The notes below the pieces were generated by a model. It worked only from the letters and a program-made list of their open reading frames with translations, did no database searches and was not told where the DNA came from. A program made the position numbers and the translations under genes. 64,000 nt of DNA from Puccinia triticina (Eukaryota > Basidiomycota > Pucciniomycetes > Pucciniales > Pucciniaceae): assembly GCF_026914185.1 (NCBI RefSeq), contig NC_070558.1, positions 868,001 to 932,000 of the forward strand, given 5' to 3'. This document shows positions 57,509 to 64,000 of this stretch, piece after piece; position 1 is the first letter of the stretch, and every line of letters starts with the position of its first letter.

Positions 57509-59594
57509 CTAATTCAAGTGAGGTAAAATTGATTCTTGCTTGATAATCGGGTTATTCCTCAATCCTTGAAATTGATTGGCAATAAGAAAGGCGATATCCA
57601 AGGATTGTTCATAATTCAGTCGAGGATCACAATGAGTCTACGATATAGTGATATCAAAAAAACCCAAAAAAACTGTCAATCGTAATTCTGTTCACAGCTC
57701 TCATTTCCATCACTACGGGGTTTCCTGACCTGGTAATTCAGTGATAAGTGTTCAGTTTGTAGGTTCATACTCCCACCCAAGCATTCGGTAACTGAGTAAC
57801 CTTCCTCATCTAGTTCCCCCGTCATTTCCAAGTGTACTCCGCCTAATCTTGAACCATTCTCGGCATGGATCTGAATTGATTTGGATAGTTCTGTGACCAC
57901 ATCACCTATTCCAAGTCAATGGGTTATTCAATTGTCAGTAACAAGTATTCTCATGGAATGTGGGCTGTTTTTAAAATATGTCAAGGAAGCAGCAGGAAGA
58001 GTACGAACTTAGGTACCGAGTCTTGATACCTGACAAGCCATCTGCAGCTTTGGTATTGCCATGCATTGGATCGCAACAAAATATTGAAGAGCGATGTTTA
58101 GAGTTTCGGACAGCCTGAATACAGGCAGGCAAGCATTGATCGACATGTTCTGCCCCGAACCTACAAATCAATAAGATCTTGCCTTCTTCATATGTCGGAT
58201 TGAGGATATCGAGGATTCCGATCAAATCTTCTGGGGTCGTCTTTGGCCCTAGTTTAACCCCAACCGGGTTCGAAATCCCGCGTAAAAACTCTAAGTGGGC
58301 ATGATCGAGCTGTCTCGTACGTTCGCCAACCCAAACCAAATGTGCCGAGAGATCGTAGCTAGGAGATGAAGTCTCAGGGCACGTGTTTGGGGAAGTAGTC
58401 GATCGAGGAGCGATAGCTTCTTGTATTGATGGCCCAGATCCTGCTGCCATCGAGCTGATCTTTCGCGCTCGTACTGACCTCGCGGGCTGGATCGTTCGCG
58501 TCAAGGCTTCTTCATACTCTAGCAAGAGAGCCTACATCACAAACAAATAAAAATCTCTTCTCTGAGGAATAATGCGCATCCTTTGGCAACAATTTCACCC
58601 ACCTCATGACTAGTCCAGATCTCGACGGTATCCAAGATGCCCAAAGTGCCCTCAGACTGTGCATTGGCACCAATCGTCCTCATGAAATCCAACGAGTCCT
58701 CTAAGCGCTCAACGATGTCATGGAATTTTGCCTGCAAGCTCGGCGATCTAACGTGTGCGAATGACCAGGCTGAGGGTTGTTGAAGATTGGCGAGGCCGGA
58801 TCCTAGCAAGCCCCGGATGTGGTTAATGATCGCTGATGAGTGAAAGTAGGCTCTGTATCGAATATAAGACAAGGCCGATTCATTAAAACCTTCGAAACAA
58901 TCTTGGTTAATCATTGGTTACCACCGATGCATCGGCTGAGGTTCCGGCACAACGAGCGCTCACGAGAGAAGACGTTCTGGATCAGGCGTCCGCTCGCTCA
59001 ATGAATAACCGTTGACAATATCTCCTCTAGATAAGTAGGTCGGGAAGACGTCAAACAAGGGGGTCAGAGTCTAACATACGATATCCTTTCACCCAAGTTT
59101 TCTTGACTGACCGAAAACTAGGGTATTCCTTGCCATCAATCGTCTCGGTAGGCTGACTGCGAGGTTTGGCGAACTGGCCGGCTATTCGGCCCACTCTGAC
59201 CACCGGTATCCTTGCTCCCCAAATGATTATCAAGGACATCATCAAGAGTAACTTGACTCGAGCTGAGATATGTTCATGGTTACAGTACTCAAACAGTTCT
59301 GCACAATCGCCACCGTGCAATAGAAACGCTTCTCCTCGAGCCACCAGTTTCAGTCGCTCCTTTAGTTTGATAATCTGCACCGGCATGTTGTCTTAGTCAA
59401 CATAATTCCATGGATTTTCGTCTCTTCAAAAAGCAAAAACTAACCTCATGTGGTGTGACAAGACCTGGGAGCTGTTTAAGCTTGGTTTTCACATTCTCGA
59501 GTTTCGGCCAAGTGTCTTGGGGATAAGTGATGGCTTGGGCGATCGGCTTCTGTCTCCAAGAATCAACTGACCAGGGCTGGTGGACAGGCGTCAT
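57509..59594 (-). CDS. Class II DAHP synthase (3-deoxy-7-phosphoheptulonate synthase)
   Basis: Seven exons (59445-59594, 59112-59374, 58964-59026, 58603-58852, 58009-58531, 57730-57905, 57509-57637) join to 1,554 nt, 517 aa, normal for the family. It condenses phosphoenolpyruvate and erythrose 4-phosphate, the first committed step of the shikimate pathway to aromatic amino acids. Signatures: LLHGGDCAE, VVRVGRIAGQFAKPRS, YPSFRGDIVNG, WVGERTRQLD, NPVGVKLGP, DPMHGNT, GGVHLEMTG, VTECLGG and CDPRLNYEQSLD near the C-terminus. Cys of GGDCAE, His of MHGNT and Glu of LEMTG are the expected metal ligands. Start chosen at the ATG giving MTPVHQPWSVDSWR, typical for the family. Confidence 0.95.
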
Positions 59595-60071
59595 GCTGGG
59601 CGATTATCGATTTCCTGAATGAAAGGTGAGAACTTGATAACCCAAGTCAAAGCAAGCTGAAGACTGGGATCGGCATACAAGCATATCCTAAGATCCTTGC
59701 TTCGCCAATCGTTCACAGCATCCGCCTGTGACATCTCGAACTATAACTGTAACTATGATCCACATTAAGTTTTTCATAATTTACACCAACCACCGACTCG
59801 AGCACCGTGCCAAATCCAATTGGTGGTAGAAATAAACTCAGCTCAGAAACTTTCGCCGCCAGCCCAAAGGCTTCTCCAAACAGTTCGGAGCCTTGTAGCC
59901 AGCCAGATCAGGATATCCTTCACGTTCGACTCTGGTGTCATCCCTGCCCCGATCAACTTCATCCGCCGAGTGCTCAAGATATATATCGCGACAGGCACCA
60001 CCAGCTATCCATTTGGTTACTTCATTCTTTGAGGATTGGAATCATACTAGACCAAATTTCCTTCGTTCCAC
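59595..60071. promoter_or_regulatory. Divergent promoter region
   Basis: About 477 bp between the ATGs of DAHP synthase (minus) and the carrier (plus). Both 5' UTRs and promoters must lie here unless upstream non-coding exons exist. No conserved site could be assigned by eye. Confidence 0.5.
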
Positions 60072-61817
60072 ATGCCAGAGTCATCGTTGTCTATAGCATC
60101 CACAAGTCTCACTGGCCAGGTCGAGCATGATAATCTGACTGTTCATGCTACAGTAACAAGTTCATATCCCTTTTGGCTTGGTGGTCAGTTCACTCCAATC
60201 GTTCATAACAATCCATACGCTCCTAAGCTGAGTCGGTCTCCTCTACCTCTCCCTTGATTCTCGTCCATAGGACTGGCAGCTTCAATGGCTGCGATTTGTA
60301 CCCATCCGCTTGATATGGCTAAAGTGTAACTTCCCGCAGTCTTGAATTCATCCGCGTCTTTGGATTTCTATGTGGAACTGTCAAGTTTCAGTGACGTGAC
60401 TGATGAAATATGTATATGGTCGCTCACTGTAATGTTTTCCTTGTTCATGCTTCGTTTTCTAGCCGAATGCAGACTGGCCCCACACGTTCCATGCTGCAGA
60501 CTTTGCTCAGTGCCGTCAAACTAGAGGGTGTCCGAAAAGGCGCATACGTTGGACTCTCGGCCTCTTTGGCCCGACAGATGACTTACTCAGTCACACGATT
60601 TGGCGTGTACGATAATTTGAAGTTGATATTCGCGAGGCAAAGCGGGAATCCGGACACAGCCAAGCTGCCTTGCTATCATCTCGCCATGGCCGCTAGCCTG
60701 GCAGGTGCCGCTGGTGGGCTGGCTGGTAACCCGGCTGACGTTATCCTCGTAAGAATGACCAGTGATATTAATCACCCTGTGGAACAACGTAAAGGGTACA
60801 AGAATTGGTTCGTGTGGCTTCTGCTTTACAAGTCTAATCCAATGAAGAAGAACATTCGTCCATGTCTCAATTTATTGAGGCGAGGTAATTGACGTCTGAC
60901 ATGTTTCCTTCTTGCGGTCGGTATAACTACATAAACTTTTATGAAACATAAATAAATAAATAATAATAACTGAAAATTGAAGTGTTCAAGCACTGTTCCG
61001 CATGATCAGAGAAGAAGGATTCGGCAGTCTGACAAGGGGCTTGGGCCCTAACATTTCTCGATCAATCTTGATGAACGCAAGTCAGTTAGCAACGTGAGTC
61101 AACACATCATAATATTTACAATTCGGCTTATCTTTTTCTGACTCGCCCTATTCCTTCTACAGATACGATAGCATCAAGGAGGGCTTACTTAATACCAAGT
61201 TCTTTCACGAAGGCCTTTGGCTACATTTTTGCGCGAGCTCGATGGCTGTGAGTCTTCATTTACAACATTCACAAGCCTTTCCTTTTTCCCCTACTCTCCC
61301 TCCATATTTTCTAGTCCAGATCACTGGTGTTACAAGTGGAAGGTTGATTTCTTGAATGCATTTTAATCACATCTCCAGGGGGCTATAGCTACGACAATAT
61401 GTTCTCCATTTGATGTCGTCAAATCACGAGTCTGTCGTCCCGCGTTTTATCTCCACGCCCATCCTCAGCTGCGTTTCGCAGACTTGAATACTTTGCGCTC
61501 AGCCTCTGCTAACTTCGTCATTGTTACGTTTTCTCAGATCATGAATACCGTACCCGGCAGTGCCACGGTACCACAGGTGATTCGACAGTCGTTCCGGACC
61601 GAAGGTGTGGGCTGGATATTCCGCGGGTGGACGCCGGCTTTCATACGTTTAGGGCCCAATACAGTGTATGTGTCCCTCGATTCTTCGCTATATTGCAACG
61701 AGCCACAAGAGTTGATCTAATGCATAGCTTATCCGTTGATGACTCCATCAATAAAGTATCATTTTCGTTGGTCTTGAACAATTAAGAATCGCAGTGGACT
61801 TCATTAAGAACCGATAA
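60072..61817 (+). CDS. DIC1: Mitochondrial carrier, dicarboxylate type
   Basis: Eight exons (60072-60183, 60271-60325, 60473-60807, 60983-61093, 61163-61247, 61379-61429, 61538-61675, 61757-61817) join to 948 nt, 315 aa, the usual carrier length. Three tandem repeats show the carrier signature: HPLDMAKVRMQT, GNPADVILVRM and SPFDVVKSRIMN. GNPADVILVRM (a non-standard second motif) and QMTYSVTRFGVYD fit the yeast Dic1/oxaloacetate-malate branch. It would exchange malate or succinate for phosphate across the inner mitochondrial membrane. Substrate is inferred from family. The last two junctions were chosen to keep the frame and the C-terminal EQLR. Confidence 0.92.
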
Positions 61818-64000
61818 ATAAATCAGTTATGAAGACAAATCTTTACAGTTTCCTGGTTTCCCCTTCCCTATTCCAACATCCTTGGATTATATTACTTGGA
61901 CTAATCGTAACCTTGGCCTCATTCTCCTCGTCACAGCATAGACCTTAATGACTGTTTTTAATTAATAGTGGCTTGCAGATCAAAGGCATCTAGGCAAGTT
62001 AATCTTCTCGCATCACTTTCCAACGCCAAATGTACGTAACGATATTTACAAAATATGCATATATACCCTAACACACAAGCCGCACTAAGTATTTACTATC
62101 GAAATTAACTTGTGTATCGACCTCATTTGTATATAAAGAAACATGAAGACGAAAACTTTATATTGGACGTTGCTTTGCTAATTTAACTTTTCAGTAGAAC
62201 AAGATCCCATTTCTAAACAGAGATTAGTTGTCTTCGGCTCACAAGCACCTGTTCACAGTAAGAATGGACTGCTTTCTTGTTATATATGCATATATGATTG
62301 TGTTGTGGCTAGTTTCTTCTTCTTGACCCCACAGGGATATCCCAACATGAGCACATGGACGCCGAGACCACAACAGTTGACTGCAAGGGAGGGTTTGGCA
62401 ACCTGATATGCTAAGGCTCCGTTTGACCGGCCCCAAAAATATGGGAGCGTAATAAAGAATTATGTAGATTATTTTCGGGGGGACAGGGGAAATTACGCTA
62501 CCCCCTGTCCCTGTTTGGCATCCCACAGAGCGTCATAAACTTGATGACTGGAGTTGACGCTCCATTATTCCCCCCGCCAAAAGGGAAATTTTAGTCCAAC
62601 CCAAAATTTTCATTTTAATAATCGCTCCCTCCCCTCTGCCTTGAAGCAGTCCAACTCCATGGCAAGTTGAAGCCTCCTCCGCAGTCGACCTCCGTCTCAA
62701 TCCCTCCTCCGCTCCCTGACCTCAATGACCTTATTAATCCACGGTACCAACACTTAAGCACCTCCTTTTCCCCCAGCTCCAGCCACCTTCCAACATAACC
62801 CGATTCCAACCACCCCGATGCGTCTTGAGATGGCGGGTGATGGCTTTTTGCCACCTCGTCTTGGATGTGAGAGGCGATTTGGATTTTGTCGAGGGTTGCT
62901 GAAGGCATTGGTCGGGGCATCGTGGCATTTAGCTGAGGTGCGGGTCCGGACTTGATATGGGCGGACCAAACGGGCAAGGGTGTGCGCGCGATATGACGGT
63001 GGCCGTCCCAAGCGGCCAAGGAAGATAACCAAAGAAGAAATCATGATATTATTTGACATTTGCTCATGCTAGCTTGTTATTCTCTTGGAGGAATGAGCAG
63101 AACCTTGTATAGCTGTTCCTGATTCTCAAGATTTTGAGCATATTCAAAAAAAGACAAGAACATGAGCATATTCCCAAACAATCAGAACATGAGTGAGGGT
63201 GTTCAAAATTGTTTTTTGAAGATCATCCAAGTTTCTTAAATCCACACAAACGTGGGAACTGATCTAAGTTTTGGTGTATTTCTTATTTAAAAAGAACACA
63301 ACAGAAGAACACACAAGTTAGACAATACAAACAGCAGTTGAAAATATCCCCAAAGACCCAAAGGCCCTATGGATGACCCTCCAGCTGTGCCAGAGCAACA
63401 AGCAAAAAAGGGCCGGTTGTGAAAGACTCTGTGAAAGAGCTGTCAAGGAGGGGCCTAATCAAGAAACTTGGGGGCTTCCAGGGAGGGGGCAGACAAAACT
63501 GAATCCCCTGGGGGGACAATTGACACCAGCTCCCCACCCTTTTAAATATTCACAGCTCATCCGTTGGCAGTGAGTCATGACTTGTAGACTATAGCCTTAT
63601 CCACCACCACACCCACCATCCTCAACAAACACCACCCACGCTGTTGAGATAAAAGCTTGATGCCTGATAAGAATAGGTGTTACACCTCCTTTCTAAGATA
63701 ACTCCAGGTTTGAATGGTTATCAGCATCAGCACTGGGTTTCTGCAACGTGCAGACCTCTTCAGCACTCCGCAATGAGCCTGATATGATCTGCCTAGTCCA
63801 CGTAAGCCTTAGCCATTCCATTCACGTTGTAGTTGTTATTCCTGTGTTTGCAGGTGAAAAATTCAAACTTTTATTTGGACTCTCTAAACACCTCAAGATA
63901 CCAACAAATAGACGTCAGAAATGGAATCTACGGTGTAGTAGGCCAATCCTGATCAACCCAGAAAACCAGCAACCATCAATCACAAGGCTGTCACACCTCA
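61818..64000. other. AT-rich intergenic, no recognised gene
   Basis: No family recognised on either strand. A GC hairpin (ggggacagggg/cccctgtccc) lies at about 62479-62512, next to a ggctccgtttgaccgg word resembling a transposon end. Minus frames between 62615 and 63059 overlap each other and look non-coding. Confidence 0.4.

Noticed and set aside
57206..57526. Plus-strand open frame of 106 codons
   Set aside because: Its 3' part overlaps the last exon of DAHP synthase on the other strand, which carries the clear CDPRLNYEQSLD motif. No family similarity.
62410..62525. Harbinger-like element starting at ggctccgtttgaccgg
   Set aside because: No matching inverse end or TTA duplication was found on the other side.
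62615..63059. Overlapping minus frames of 64-134 codons
   Set aside because: Several overlapping frames, no domain and no splice pattern; looks like chance openness in GC-richer sequence.

Overview
The window looks like nuclear DNA of a basidiomycete fungus, most likely a rust (Pucciniales, Puccinia-like). The coding genes have many short GT-AG introns in compact, moderately GC-rich stretches, and they sit as small islands in AT-rich DNA packed with transposons, solo LTRs and MITEs. The organism call is inference; no ribosomal or organelle marker is present.

Gene islands: (1) 6.3-9.0 kb, minus strand, an 11-exon gene for a fungal DUF262 (GmrSD N-terminal-like) protein. (2) 24.1-26.5 kb, RPS20 (40S protein uS10) on the minus strand, divergent from a short or truncated Zn2Cys6-like regulator; a 175-bp tandem duplication lies between them. 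(3) 47.6-49.1 kb, minus strand, a PHO85/CDK5-type kinase with a long polyGln/His tail. (4) 57.5-61.8 kb, a class II DAHP synthase (first step of the shikimate pathway, minus strand) divergent from a mitochondrial dicarboxylate-type carrier (plus strand), separated by about 480 bp. For RPS20, the DUF262 gene, DAHP synthase and the carrier I resolved every exon, and the joined exons give one open frame. The kinase lacks only its first exon(s).

Mobile DNA fills most of the rest. Two long hAT transposons have clear ends: 28129-32170 (7-bp target duplication) and 50428-54128 (8-bp target duplication). A nearly complete Ty1/copia element (33282-39275) has 100-bp LTRs that differ at one position. 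A 1.08-kb solo LTR is inserted in its RNase H region with a 4-bp duplication; two sister solo LTRs lie at 42247-43340 and 44286-45380. Five elements with related ends (CA-A/G-n-G/A-GTG type) all show 7-bp duplications. Two 156-bp CACTA-type MITEs, two Harbinger-type MITEs with TTA duplications, a MULE-like element with a 9-bp duplication and a chromovirus remnant are also present. The 28.1-39.6 kb block reads as a nest: a hairpin-array MITE interrupted by a hAT, an LTR and the copia element.

The most unusual items are the MITEs whose interior is an array of roughly 40-bp self-complementary units. Unit sequence differs between loci while self-complementarity persists. Others are the consistent 7-bp target duplications across five elements, and the fact that every identified in-frame stop in the transposase and copia frames is TGA, as expected from C-to-T decay.
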